Source: Sphingomonadales bacterium (GTDB taxonomy: Bacteria > Pseudomonadota > Alphaproteobacteria > Sphingomonadales > Sphingomonadaceae). From it: a stretch of 42,118 bases of DNA. The DNA is taken from contig CANIRZ010000017.1 of NCBI GenBank assembly GCA_947470185.1, positions 1 through 42,118 of the forward strand, in the 5' to 3' direction. Below the pieces are notes generated by a model, which saw only the letters and a list, made by a program, of their open reading frames with translations, had not been told where the DNA came from and did not search any database. A program made the translations under genes and the position numbers. Positions 19,098 through 27,422 of the stretch are shown here, piece after piece. Each line of letters starts with the position of its first letter. Position 1 is the first letter of the stretch.

Positions 19098-19904
19098 TTA
19101 ACCCCGCATGGCGCTACCGAGCGATTCCTCAAGCACGGGGTAGCCATGCCCGTCGGGGATGCACAGCCAGCTTCCGTCCGCGCGTTGGTCCACAAAAGTC
19201 AGTACTGTCGATACCGGATGTTCCGCCGCATGCGCAGCGGCGGCATCAAAGTCACCAAACATAGCCAGCCGTTCCAGATTGCGCCGCGTCGGGAAGATGA
19301 TCTTCACTTCGCCTTTGTCGGCTTTCTCCAGAACCTCGCCCGCGGTGGCCCAAAACAGCATCCGGTTTTCGGTTTGGTCAACGGTCGCCAGCGGCGTCGT
19401 GTCGCCAGCATCAACGACATAGAAACGCGTGTCGAAAACCCGCGATGCCCGCTCAAAAGCAGGTGGCCGCCAGCGCGACCATGGCACCAGCTGTTCAAAA
19501 TCGGGCGCCCAGCCAAAACGGTTGCACACCGCCTGAAGGCTTTCGCCGTCATGCAGCGCAGCCCGGGCATCAATGCAGTTGGCTGCATCCGAAACACCCG
19601 AAAGCCCAAGCGCTAAGCCCGCTTCCTCAATCGTCTCACGAATTGCGGCAAGTCGCGCGGCCGCCTCATCCAGCGGCAGGGGCCCGCCCAACATCTGGGC
19701 ATAATCAAAATCGGCAGGGTCAACCTTACCACCGGGAAACACCGCAGCTCCGCCCGCAAAGGCCATCGCCTTGACGCGCTCGACCATCAACAACAAGGGG
19801 GCTCCGCCATCGGGATTGGCTCGAAAAATGACCATCGTGGCGGCAGGCGTTGCAATGGGTAGTGGTTCACCGCTGATCGGGTGATTAGTAAGTTCAGGTT
19901 CCAT
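19098..19904 (-). CDS. NUDIX hydrolase
   Basis: This protein has 268 residues from the ATG at 19904 (MEPELTNHPISGEP); a GTG at 19913 is an alternative start. The Nudix signature is split in the way seen in NUDT7/8/19-like and CoA-type members: FPGGKVDPADFD, an insertion of about 20 residues, then RETIEEAGLALG (Arg89-Glu90, Glu93-Glu94, Gly96). The Glu residues bind Mg2+ for hydrolysis of a nucleoside-diphosphate-linked compound. The C-terminal region (ERASRVFDTRFYVVDAGDTTP) also fits that branch. The exact substrate is unknown; CoA esters or nucleotide sugars are possible. Confidence 0.88.
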   Translation of the reverse strand: MEPELTNHPISGEPLPIATPAATMVIFRANPDGGAPLLLMVERVKAMAFAGGAAVFPGGKVDPADFDYAQMLGGPLPLDEAAARLAAIRETIEEAGLALGLSGVSDAANCIDARAALHDGESLQAVCNRFGWAPDFEQLVPWSRWRPPAFERASRVFDTRFYVVDAGDTTPLATVDQTENRMLFWATAGEVLEKADKGEVKIIFPTRRNLERLAMFGDFDAAAAHAAEHPVSTVLTFVDQRADGSWLCIPDGHGYPVLEESLGSAMRG

Positions 19905-20039
19905 GACATCCACTCAAGCATGCTTTTGAACGCGTTAGAAGCGGCAAATGCGCATGGATGCAAGATGCGGCAAAAGCCTTCCTTGAAATTCGTTCATTTT
20001 TGTCCCATTTCTGGGGAGAAGCGCGGACTTGCGCTTTTA

Positions 20040-20054
20040 GAACAAATCTGGAAC
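20040..20054 (+). promoter_or_regulatory. LexA (SOS) box upstream of uvrA
   Basis: GAAC (20040-20043), 7 bases, GAAC (20051-20054) is an exact match to the alphaproteobacterial SOS box GAAC-N7-GAAC (GTTC-N7-GTTC on the other strand). It ends 10 bp before the uvrA start codon. A third GAAC lies at 20060-20063. Confidence 0.75.
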
Positions 20055-20064
20055 AAGCTGAACT

Positions 20065-23028
20065 ATGTCACTCACCCACATCAAGGTGCGCGGTGCGCGC
20101 GAGCATAACCTCAAGGGCGTCGATATCGACCTGCCGCGCGACAAGCTCATCGTCATCACTGGGCTGTCGGGTTCAGGCAAGTCCAGCCTCGCGTTCGACA
20201 CCATTTATGCCGAGGGGCAGCGCCGCTACGTCGAGTCGCTATCAGCCTATGCACGCCAGTTTCTGGAAATGATGCAGAAGCCCGATGTCGAGCATATTGA
20301 GGGGCTGTCCCCCGCGATCTCCATTGAGCAGAAAACCACCAGCCGAAACCCGCGCTCGACGGTGGCCACGGTGACTGAGATTTACGACTATATGCGGCTT
20401 TTGTGGGCACGCGTCGGCGTGCCTTATTCGCCCGCGACGGGCCTGCCGATCACCGCCCAGACCGTCAGCCAGATGGTCGACCGCGTCATGGCCTTGCCCG
20501 AAGGCACACGCGCCTTCCTGCTCGCGCCAGTCGTTCAAGGCCGCAAGGGCGAATATCGCAAGGAACTCGCCGAGTGGCAGCGCTCGGGCTACACCCGCGT
20601 CCGCATCGACGGCGAACTCTACGCCATTGAAGAGGCGCCCGCGCTCGACAAGAAATACAAGCATGACATTGAAGTTGTGGTTGACCGCATCGTCGTCAAA
20701 GACGGCATCAAGCAACGCCTCGCCGAAAGTTTTGAGGCGGCTTTGAAGCTCGCCGATGGGCTGGCCTTTGTCGATCTGGCAGATACGACCGTGGCGGAGT
20801 TGCAAACCACCAACGCCGACAGCGTGCCAAGCACATTCGGCGAAGCGCGCGCGACTTTTGCCCCCGCGCCGAACGTCACTGGCGGCGCGATGAAGGGCAC
20901 TGGCCTGCCCGCCAACCGCATCGTTTTCTCCGAAAAATTCGCCTGCCCCGTTTCCGGCTTCACCATCGCAGAAATCGCGCCGCGCCTCTTCTCGTTCAAC
21001 GCCCCGCAAGGCGCGTGTCCCGATTGTGACGGCCTTGGCGAGCGGCAGGAATTTGACCCGCAACTGGTGGTCCCCAACGAACATCTGTCGTTAAAAAAAG
21101 GCGCGATTGTGCCTTGGGCGAAATCCAACCCGCCAAGCCCTTATTATATGCAAGTGCTGTCCAGCCTTGCGAAAGCTTATGGGTTCAGCCTTGAGTCCAC
21201 TTGGGAAGATTTGGCGCCTGACCAGAAGCTTATCATTCTGCACGGCACGGGCGGCATGCCCGTTGAGCTGACCTTCAAGGACGGGCGCAAGGAATATACC
21301 GTGCGCAAAGCGTTTGAAGGCGTCATCGGCAACCTAAACCGCCGCCTGCTGCAAACCGACAGCGCGTGGATGCGTGAGGAGCTGTCGAAATATCAAACGT
21401 CGCAGCCCTGCGAAACCTGCCACGGCGCGCGCCTCAAGCCTGAGGCACTCAGCGTCAAAATCGCTGGCGTAGATATCGCCACCCCCACCCGCATGAGCGT
21501 CGGTGACGCGCTCGTCTGGTTCGGCAGCGTCGACCAGACGCTGACCAATCAGCAGCAGCAGATTGCCAAGGCGATCCTTAAGGAAATCAACGAACGGCTT
21601 GGCTTCCTCAACAATGTGGGCCTCGATTATCTCAACCTTGACCGCACCAGCGGCACATTGTCCGGCGGCGAAAGCCAGCGTATCCGCTTGGCCAGCCAGA
21701 TCGGCAGCGGCCTGTCGGGCGTGCTCTATGTGCTCGACGAACCCAGCATCGGCTTGCACCAGAAAGACAATGACCGCCTGCTCGCGACGCTGCGCCGCCT
21801 GCGCGACTTGGGCAACACCGTCATCGTCGTCGAGCATGACGAAGACGCAATCCGCACCGCCGACTGGGTCGTGGACTTGGGCCCGGGCGCTGGCGTCCAT
21901 GGCGGCACCGTCATGGCCGAAGGCACGCTGAAGCAAATCCTGAAGTCGAAGGACAGCCTGACCGCCGCGTACCTGAACGGCACGCGCGAAATTGCGGTGC
22001 CCAAGACGCGGCGCAAGGGCAATAAGAAGAAGCTGACCGTCCACAACGCCCGCGCCAATAACCTGAAGAATGTCACCGCGAGCATTCCGTTGGGCACATT
22101 CACCTGCATCACGGGCGTATCGGGTTCGGGCAAGTCGAGCTTCACCATCGACACGCTCTATGCCTCTGCGGCACGCTCCTTAAATGGCGCGCGCGTCATT
22201 GCGGGCGCGCATGACAAGGTCACTGGCCTTGAACATTGCGACAAGGTCATCGACATCGACCAATCCCCCATTGGCCGCACCCCGCGTTCAAACCCCGCGA
22301 CCTACACCGGCGCGTTCACCAACATCCGCGACTGGTTCGCGCAATTGCCCGAAAGCGCCGCGCGCGGGTATAAACCGGGGCGTTTTTCGTTCAACGTCAA
22401 GGGCGGACGCTGCGAAACGTGCAGCGGCGATGGCCTGATCAAGATCGAAATGCACTTCCTGCCCGACGTCTATGTGACGTGCGAGGAATGCAACGGCAAA
22501 CGCTACAACCGCGAAACATTGGAGGTCAAATGGAAGGGCCTCTCCATCGCCGACGTGCTCGACATGACGGTGGAGGACGCGGTGGAGGTGTTCAAGGCCG
22601 TCCCCCCGATCCGCGACAAAATGGCGATGCTGGCGGAGGTTGGCCTGGGCTATGTCAAGGTCGGGCAGCAGGCAACGACCCTATCGGGCGGCGAAGCGCA
22701 ACGCGTGAAGCTCGCCAAGGAACTCAGCCGCCGGTCCACGGGCCAGACGCTCTACATCCTCGACGAGCCCACCACTGGCCTGCATTTTGAGGATGTCCGC
22801 AAACTCCTCGAAGTGCTCCACCGTCTGGTCGAACAAGGCAACAGCGTGGTGGTCATCGAACATAATCTCGACGTCATCAAAACCGCGGACTGGATCATCG
22901 ACATGGGTCCCGAAGGCGGCGTTAAGGGCGGCGAGATTGTCGCCGAAGGCACGCCGGAACAGGTCGCCAAGGAGCCAAGGTCATATACCGGGCATTATCT
23001 CGCTCCCATGCTTGCGAAAGCAAGCTAG
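20065..23028 (+). CDS. uvrA: Excinuclease ABC subunit A
   Basis: UvrA is the damage-recognition ATPase of nucleotide excision repair; it loads UvrB at lesions. It has 987 residues, slightly long for the family. There are two ABC modules. The first has Walker [10 protein letters not shown] (Lys39) and signature [19 protein letters not shown]. The second has Walker [10 protein letters not shown] (Lys690) and signature [18 protein letters not shown]. Two zinc modules are visible: CPDCDG with CETCHG in the first half, and CETCSG (Cys783, Cys786) with CEECNG in the second. The ATG at 20065 begins [21 protein letters not shown] LexA box ends 10 bp upstream, so SOS induction is likely. The last codons and the stop lie inside a strong hairpin (23001-23034). 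Confidence 0.98.
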   Translation: MSLTHIKVRGAREHNLKGVDIDLPRDKLIVITGLSGSGKSSLAFDTIYAEGQRRYVESLSAYARQFLEMMQKPDVEHIEGLSPAISIEQKTTSRNPRSTVATVTEIYDYMRLLWARVGVPYSPATGLPITAQTVSQMVDRVMALPEGTRAFLLAPVVQGRKGEYRKELAEWQRSGYTRVRIDGELYAIEEAPALDKKYKHDIEVVVDRIVVKDGIKQRLAESFEAALKLADGLAFVDLADTTVAELQTTNADSVPSTFGEARATFAPAPNVTGGAMKGTGLPANRIVFSEKFACPVSGFTIAEIAPRLFSFNAPQGACPDCDGLGERQEFDPQLVVPNEHLSLKKGAIVPWAKSNPPSPYYMQVLSSLAKAYGFSLESTWEDLAPDQKLIILHGTGGMPVELTFKDGRKEYTVRKAFEGVIGNLNRRLLQTDSAWMREELSKYQTSQPCETCHGARLKPEALSVKIAGVDIATPTRMSVGDALVWFGSVDQTLTNQQQQIAKAILKEINERLGFLNNVGLDYLNLDRTSGTLSGGESQRIRLASQIGSGLSGVLYVLDEPSIGLHQKDNDRLLATLRRLRDLGNTVIVVEHDEDAIRTADWVVDLGPGAGVHGGTVMAEGTLKQILKSKDSLTAAYLNGTREIAVPKTRRKGNKKKLTVHNARANNLKNVTASIPLGTFTCITGVSGSGKSSFTIDTLYASAARSLNGARVIAGAHDKVTGLEHCDKVIDIDQSPIGRTPRSNPATYTGAFTNIRDWFAQLPESAARGYKPGRFSFNVKGGRCETCSGDGLIKIEMHFLPDVYVTCEECNGKRYNRETLEVKWKGLSIADVLDMTVEDAVEVFKAVPPIRDKMAMLAEVGLGYVKVGQQATTLSGGEAQRVKLAKELSRRSTGQTLYILDEPTTGLHFEDVRKLLEVLHRLVEQGNSVVVIEHNLDVIKTADWIIDMGPEGGVKGGEIVAEGTPEQVAKEPRSYTGHYLAPMLAKAS

Positions 23029-23034
23029 GGAGCG
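23001..23034. repeat. Strong GAAA-loop hairpin spanning the uvrA stop codon
   Basis: The outer stem is CGCTCCC (23001-23007) with GGGAGCG (23028-23034). The inner stem is GCTTGC (23010-23015) with GCAAGC (23020-23025). The loop is GAAA, and a 2x2 mismatch separates the stems. The uvrA stop TAG (23026-23028) lies within it. There is no T run, so it reads more as a palindromic element or RNA-stabilising hairpin than a classical terminator. Confidence 0.7.
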
Positions 23035-23035
23035 C

Positions 23036-23112
23036 CCGCCGGAGCCTTGGCGTAGGTGGGGAAGCCGACCTGTCCGCCGCAGCCTTGGCGAAGGTGGATG
23101 CTTGCGAAGGCT
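23036..23112. repeat. Imperfect 24-bp direct repeat after uvrA
   Basis: Two copies beginning CCGCCG(G/C)AGCCTTGGCG lie at 23036-23059 and 23074-23097 and differ at two positions. GCTTGCGAA, also part of the preceding hairpin, recurs at 23100-23107. AGCCTT (23081-23086) can pair with AAGGCT (23107-23112). Confidence 0.65.
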
Positions 23113-23125
23113 AAGTAACCCAAAT

Positions 23126-23184
23126 CCTCCCTATCGATTTACGATGGGGAGGTGGCAGCCGAAACGGCTGACGGAGGGGCTGCC
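23126..23184. repeat. REP-like palindromic element
   Basis: This intergenic element combines two hairpins. The first is CCTCCCTATCG with CGATGGGGAGG (one mismatch) around ATTTA. The second is GGCAGCC with GGCTG or GGCTGCC, around GAAAC and ACGGAGGGG. The arrangement resembles repetitive extragenic palindromes common in sphingomonad genomes. The gap 23029-23597 otherwise shows no gene. Confidence 0.6.
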
Positions 23185-23365
23185 ATGGGGAATTTGCGCA
23201 GGCGCGACAAAGGCGGGTGCAAAGCAAAGCTATTTCGCTTGCAATGTAGGATTTGCTTTGAGATTTTGTGCTTCACGCCAACAATTGGTGCGCGACTGGC
23301 TCTTTGAACATATTGATCCCCATCCCGGCTTTCGGACCCTGTAAGCCAACTTCGCAACGTCGCCG

Positions 23366-23411
23366 TAAGTTTACAGAAATACCGCATTTTCCGTACAAGT
23401 TTGTAAACTTA
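23366..23411. promoter_or_regulatory. Perfect 10-bp inverted repeat in the uvrA-phosphatase gap
   Basis: TAAGTTTACA (23366-23375) and TGTAAACTTA (23402-23411) are exact reverse complements separated by 26 bp. It lies about 190 bp before the phosphatase start. It could be a pair of operator sites or a long-loop hairpin. The regulator is unknown. Confidence 0.45.
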
Positions 23412-23538
23412 AGGAATGAAGGTGACACATGCGACACCACCTAAACTTGTCGGCACCTCTGAACCGAAAGTAAGAACCCGCCCCACACACCCCCTCGCCA
23501 ACGCAAGCTTGGCCGTGTAAACACTTCCCGTAACGCCC

Positions 23539-23556
23539 ATGTCACGCGCTGGTCAT
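23539..23556 (+). promoter_or_regulatory. Pho-box-like sequence before the alkaline phosphatase gene
   Basis: ATGTCAC (23539-23545), 4 bases, TGGTCAT (23550-23556) matches the 7-4-7 layout of a PhoB box (CTGTCAT-N4-CTGTCAT) at five of seven bases in each half. It lies 41 bp before the start codon of a gene expected to be phosphate regulated. Confidence 0.4.
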
Positions 23557-23597
23557 CATGGTCTGCGACGGGGAACCAAGCTTTTGAGGAGTATCGC

Positions 23598-25151
23598 ATG
23601 CGTAAACTGTCATCCGCCCTTTTGGCGTCCTGCCTGATCACCGCGCCGGTTGTGGCGCAATATGCGGCTCCCCCTGCGCCTGCGCCTGCGTCGGCTACAA
23701 CCGTCAACCCCCCTGCACGCCCGATTGGCACGCCGCCGCTCACGACGAGCGAAGCCTATTTGAAGGCTGGCCAAGCTGAGCTTGCGCGGTTGGAGGCGGA
23801 CAAGCCCAATGACCGGAAGGCGCGCAATGTCATCCTGTTCATCGGTGACGGCATGAGCGTCACGACGTTGACCGCTGCGCGTATTTTTGAAGGGCAGCAA
23901 AAGGGCGTCGACGGCGAATCCTATGTCGCGCAAATGGATCGCTTGCCCAACACCGCCTTGGTCAAAACCTATTCGCATGACGGCCAAGTGCCCGACAGCG
24001 CGCCGACCGCAACTGCCCTCGTTTCGGGCGTCAAAACGCTGAACGGTGTTCTCGGCGTTGGTCCTCAAGCCGTTGAGAATAATTGCAAGGCAACCGAGCC
24101 ATATAAGGTCAAATCGCTTTTCGAAATGGCCGAGGACAAGGGCTATGCCACGGGCATCGTCTCCACCGCGACCATCACACACGCGACGCCCGCATCAACC
24201 TATGCCCACACCGCGCAACGCGATTGGGAAGTGGATGCCAATATGCCCGCCGCCGCCAAGGCCGAAGGCTGCATCGATATTGCGCGGCAAATGGTCGAAT
24301 GGCCGCATGGCGATGGCTTTGAGGTCATGCTGGGCGGTGGACGTCAGCATTTCATGCCCAATACCGCCGCTGACCCCGAATATACCGACAAAAAGGGCAA
24401 GCGCGCCGATGGCAAGGACCTGACCGCAAGCTGGTTGGCCGCCAACCCCAAAAGCGCTTATGTATGGAATAATGAAGGCTTTGCCGCCGTCGATGCCAAG
24501 AAGACGAGCAAGCTGCTTGGCCTGTTCGAACAATCGCACATGCAGTTCGACGCCGACCGCACCGCGACCGGATCAAAAGAACCATCGCTCGCCGAGATGA
24601 CGACCAAAGCAATCGCGATGCTATCCAAAAACCCCAAGGGCTATGTTCTGATGGTGGAAGCGGGCAAGATTGACCATGGCCACCACGCCGGAAACGCCTA
24701 TCGCGCGTTGCAGGACACAGTTGCGCTGAATGATGCGTTGAAGGCGGCAATGGACAGTGTCGACCTGCGCGATACGCTCATCGTCGTCACATCGGACCAT
24801 AGCCACACCTTCACCATGGCGGGCTATCCCGAACGCGGCAACCCGATCCTCGGCCCTGTCGTCGACCAAAAAGGCAAATCGACTTTGGCCTTTGATGGCA
24901 AGGGCTACACCACCTTGGGCTATATCAACGGCCCCGGCGCGGTCACGGCAATGCCACGCGCCGACCCGTTGAAAGAAGATACACAGGCGCTGAATTACCG
25001 GCAGCAGGCGTTAATCCCGACGGGTGCGGAAACGCACAGCGGCGAAGATGTCGTGGCGCGTGCCGCTGGGCCAAAGGCGCATCTGTTCAAAGGTACGATT
25101 GAGCAGAACACCATATTCCAGATCATGCGCGCGGCCCTCGGTTTTAAATAG
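23598..25151 (+). CDS. Alkaline phosphatase, PhoA-like, periplasmic
   Basis: This 517-residue exported enzyme releases phosphate from organic monoesters. GAGGAG lies 8 bp before the ATG. The signal peptide is MRKLSSALLASCLITAPVVA. FIGDGMSVTTLTAAR carries a metal-ligand Asp84. PDSAPTATAL carries the nucleophile Ser134 (PhoA Ser102). EAGKIDHGHHAGN, VVTSDHSHTFTMAGYP and GAETHSGEDV give the remaining Zn/Mg ligands. The layout fits classical PhoA rather than PhoX or PhoD. A Pro/Ala-rich linker follows the signal peptide. A weak Pho box upstream suggests induction in phosphate limitation. Confidence 0.95.
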   Translation: MRKLSSALLASCLITAPVVAQYAAPPAPAPASATTVNPPARPIGTPPLTTSEAYLKAGQAELARLEADKPNDRKARNVILFIGDGMSVTTLTAARIFEGQQKGVDGESYVAQMDRLPNTALVKTYSHDGQVPDSAPTATALVSGVKTLNGVLGVGPQAVENNCKATEPYKVKSLFEMAEDKGYATGIVSTATITHATPASTYAHTAQRDWEVDANMPAAAKAEGCIDIARQMVEWPHGDGFEVMLGGGRQHFMPNTAADPEYTDKKGKRADGKDLTASWLAANPKSAYVWNNEGFAAVDAKKTSKLLGLFEQSHMQFDADRTATGSKEPSLAEMTTKAIAMLSKNPKGYVLMVEAGKIDHGHHAGNAYRALQDTVALNDALKAAMDSVDLRDTLIVVTSDHSHTFTMAGYPERGNPILGPVVDQKGKSTLAFDGKGYTTLGYINGPGAVTAMPRADPLKEDTQALNYRQQALIPTGAETHSGEDVVARAAGPKAHLFKGTIEQNTIFQIMRAALGFK

Positions 25152-25169
25152 GGGCGGGTTTTAGATAAG

Positions 25170-25188
25170 GCGGGCTTGAAAAGCCCGC
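25170..25188. terminator. Hairpin after the alkaline phosphatase gene
   Basis: GCGGGCTT (25170-25177), loop GAA, AAGCCCGC (25181-25188). The 8-bp perfect stem has no T run, so it is a candidate terminator or attenuator before the next gene. Confidence 0.45.
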
Positions 25189-25237
25189 AACGCTGCCCAC
25201 ATTTCCTGTTCGGGGGTTTCTGGACAGAGGAAAAGCC

Positions 25238-25558
25238 ATGAAACGAATAATCACAGTCGCGTTGTTGCCCCTCGCGCTGGCCGCATGCGGCGAAGGCGGG
25301 GCATTGAACGATACAGTGAAGGTCAGCGTGCGCGAGTCCATCATCGCCACCTGCACCACCGCCGCCAGCGAACAAATCCCCGAGGGCATTCAGGTCGACG
25401 TCAATCAGGTCTGTGGCTGTGCAGCCGGCAAGGTGATGGACGGCAAAAGCGTATCCGACCTTGTCGCCAATCCGCCCAGCCCATCCGAGGGCATTGCCAA
25501 ATTGCAGGCCTGTTTGAAAGAGCTTGGGCCAGTTACGGTCAATCCAGCCGCAGGATGA
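25238..25558 (+). CDS. Small putative lipoprotein
   Basis: This 106-residue protein has GAGGAAA before its ATG. The N-terminus is a lipoprotein signal with lipobox LALAAC (Cys17). The mature domain contains four further cysteines (IIATCTTAAS, QVCGCAAG, LQACLKE) and a short helical pattern (VRESIIATC...AGKVMDGKSVSDLV), resembling small bacterial lipoproteins with paired cysteines. I do not recognise a named family. It lies 86 bp after the phosphatase gene with a hairpin between them, so it may be transcribed separately. Confidence 0.75.
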   Translation: MKRIITVALLPLALAACGEGGALNDTVKVSVRESIIATCTTAASEQIPEGIQVDVNQVCGCAAGKVMDGKSVSDLVANPPSPSEGIAKLQACLKELGPVTVNPAAG

Positions 25559-25570
25559 AGCACAAACAAA

Positions 25571-25606
25571 ACCCCGTCCGGGGGAGGGTTCCGGACGGGG
25601 TCGGTT
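25571..25606 (+). terminator. Intrinsic terminator of the small lipoprotein gene
   Basis: ACCCCGTCCGG (25571-25581) and CCGGACGGGGT (25591-25601) form an 11-bp perfect stem, 12 bp after the stop. It is followed by CGGTTT, a weak tail. Confidence 0.7.
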
Positions 25607-25674
25607 TAGCCCTCAGTCGCCTGCTAGGGGGAAATTGAGGACGTTCATTCAGGCCACCGAAGTGACCCGAAAGC

Positions 25675-26277
25675 TTATGGCATCACGACGGTATCGACGA
25701 CGTGGACCGTACCATTCGACGCGACCACGTCGGCTTCGGTTACGGTTGACTTCCCGCCCTTAGCATCGGTCAGGACAATCTTGTCACCAGCCATGCTGGC
25801 TTTCAAGCTGCCGCCATTTAGCGTCTGGATGGTCGCAGTGCCCTTGCCGTCTACGATCATCTTGGCAAGATCACCCGACTTCACATTGCCGGCGACGACG
25901 TGATATTTCAGTAAAGCCGCAAGCTTGTCCTTGCTTGCCGGCTGTAACAAGCCATCAAGCGTTGCCTTATCCACCTTCGCAAATGCGTCGTTTGACGGCG
26001 CAAAAACGGTGAATGGACCGGTGCCCGACAATGTTTCGCCAAGGCCAGCCGCGGTTACTGCGGTGACAAGTGTCGATAACTGCGGGTTTCCTTGCGCCAA
26101 TTCTACGATGGTCTTGTTGCCCATTGGTTCGCTGGCAACCAGAGTGTCAGTTGCCATTGCATCGTTCTGGACAACTTCGGTGTCCGTTGCTGCTGGAGCT
26201 TTTTCGCTGCCGCTGCAGGCCACCAAGGCAAGCGCGGACAGACCGGCTGCCCAGGTAAGTGTTAATTTCTGCATCAT
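25675..26277 (-). CDS. Fasciclin-domain (FAS1) lipoprotein
   Basis: This 200-residue protein has a signal peptide with lipobox LALVAC (Cys21). A short Ala/Thr-rich spacer follows, then one FAS1 domain (about residues 55-200). The H1 box is GPFTVFAPSNDAFAKV, the YH motif is LLKYHVVAGNV, and the H2-like end is ASNGTVHVVDTVVMP. Bacterial FAS1 lipoproteins are cell-surface or periplasmic adhesion or stress proteins of uncertain role. It occupies the place next to prmC where prfA is often found, but on the opposite strand. Confidence 0.93.
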   Translation of the reverse strand: MMQKLTLTWAAGLSALALVACSGSEKAPAATDTEVVQNDAMATDTLVASEPMGNKTIVELAQGNPQLSTLVTAVTAAGLGETLSGTGPFTVFAPSNDAFAKVDKATLDGLLQPASKDKLAALLKYHVVAGNVKSGDLAKMIVDGKGTATIQTLNGGSLKASMAGDKIVLTDAKGGKSTVTEADVVASNGTVHVVDTVVMP

Positions 26278-26390
26278 CTAAATCCTTCCGTGTGATCCCC
26301 TCAACGCAAAAGAACGCGCGACGAAGGCGAAAGGGTGCATGGCAAGAAAATATATAATTGGGCTTTCTGTCCGGGTCGATATACGGGCGC

Positions 26391-27242
26391 ATGATGACTG
26401 GCCTTGCCCCTGTCCTGCGCACTGCGACAACTGCCCTTGGTAGCATTAGCCCAACGCCGCGCCTTGATGCCGAGCTTTTGTTGGCCCACGCGCTTGGTAT
26501 CGACCGGTCAGCGATGCTGCTGCGACAGCATGATCTTTGTGTACCGGACAGTTTCGGCGCGCTACTCGCCCGGCGGGCTTCGGATGAACCAATAGCCTAT
26601 ATTACTGGCACGCAAGCGTTCTGGGACCTTGAATTGCACGTCACGCCCGATGTCCTTATTCCCCGCGCGGACAGCGAAACCTTGCTTGAGGCGGCAATAG
26701 ACTGGTTTGCGCCTAATCAAGCGCCGTCACGCATCGCAGACCTTGGAACAGGCTCCGGCGCGTTGTTGCTGGCGGCGCTGTCGATATTTCCAAATGCGCA
26801 AGGCTATGGCATGGACGCCAGCCAAGCGGCACTTGCCGTAGCGCGCGATAATGCCGAACGCTTGGGCTTTGCCGACCGGGCGGAGTTTGCGCACCGCGAT
26901 TGGACAAAGACGGGTTGGCACGCTGGCTTAGGTGTGTTTGACCTCATCCTGTGCAATCCACCGTATATTGAAGACGGCGAACAGCTTGCCCCAATGGTGT
27001 CTGCGCATGAACCGCATCATGCCCTGTTTGCGGGCGCAGACGGACTGGATGATTACCGACTTTTGATCCCACGATTGGGCGCGTTACTTGACCCGCGTGG
27101 GGTCGCGTTCTTTGAAATTGGCTATAATCAGGCAGAATCAGTTCAACGACTTGCCTCAGACGCCGGTTTTCTAACAGAACTGCGCCATGATCTTGCGGGC
27201 AATTCGCGCGTCATACGCTTTTCGCTTGGAATCAAAGAATAG
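26391..27242 (+). CDS. prmC: Peptide chain release factor N5-glutamine methyltransferase
   Basis: PrmC (HemK) methylates the GGQ glutamine of release factors RF1 and RF2 using SAM. From the ATG at 26391 it has 283 residues. The N-terminal helical domain is followed by the SAM-binding motif IADLGTGSGALLLAAL and the catalytic NPPY motif (LILCNPPYIEDGE) that positions the glutamine. PRADSETLLEAA is also diagnostic. A second ATG directly follows the first. The usual alphaproteobacterial partner prfA is not adjacent, but the DUF4167 gene is downstream as expected. Confidence 0.95.
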   Translation: MMTGLAPVLRTATTALGSISPTPRLDAELLLAHALGIDRSAMLLRQHDLCVPDSFGALLARRASDEPIAYITGTQAFWDLELHVTPDVLIPRADSETLLEAAIDWFAPNQAPSRIADLGTGSGALLLAALSIFPNAQGYGMDASQAALAVARDNAERLGFADRAEFAHRDWTKTGWHAGLGVFDLILCNPPYIEDGEQLAPMVSAHEPHHALFAGADGLDDYRLLIPRLGALLDPRGVAFFEIGYNQAESVQRLASDAGFLTELRHDLAGNSRVIRFSLGIKE

Positions 27243-27328
27243 TACGACTAGGACGTAATGGCATCGCTGCAAAAACTCCGGCTTAACGGTCTTTTAGCGC
27301 GAAGCCGCCCCCCGCGCAGATGGACAAA

Positions 27329-27356
27329 TTGACAGGGTCAATGCTGGCCCTAGCGC
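27329..27356 (+). promoter_or_regulatory. Candidate promoter before the DUF4167 gene
   Basis: An exact TTGACA -35 element (27329-27334) is followed after 16 bp by TAGCGC (27351-27356), which is a poor -10. It would give the DUF4167 gene its own promoter within the 180-bp gap after prmC. Confidence 0.3.
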
Positions 27357-27422
27357 AACCCAAACCGGGTTCAGGGGTTCCATGTAACATTAAGTGCCAA
27401 AACAGAGGACGGGTCAGCCCTG

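Noticed and set aside
20242-21084. A 280-codon open frame antisense to uvrA
   Set aside because: It is a shadow of a strongly conserved gene, with no ribosome site and a composition not like a protein.
23285-23345. A boxA-like GGCTCTTTGAACA sequence suggesting an rRNA leader
   Set aside because: No rRNA or tRNA gene follows and the match is short. It may be a degraded fragment or chance.
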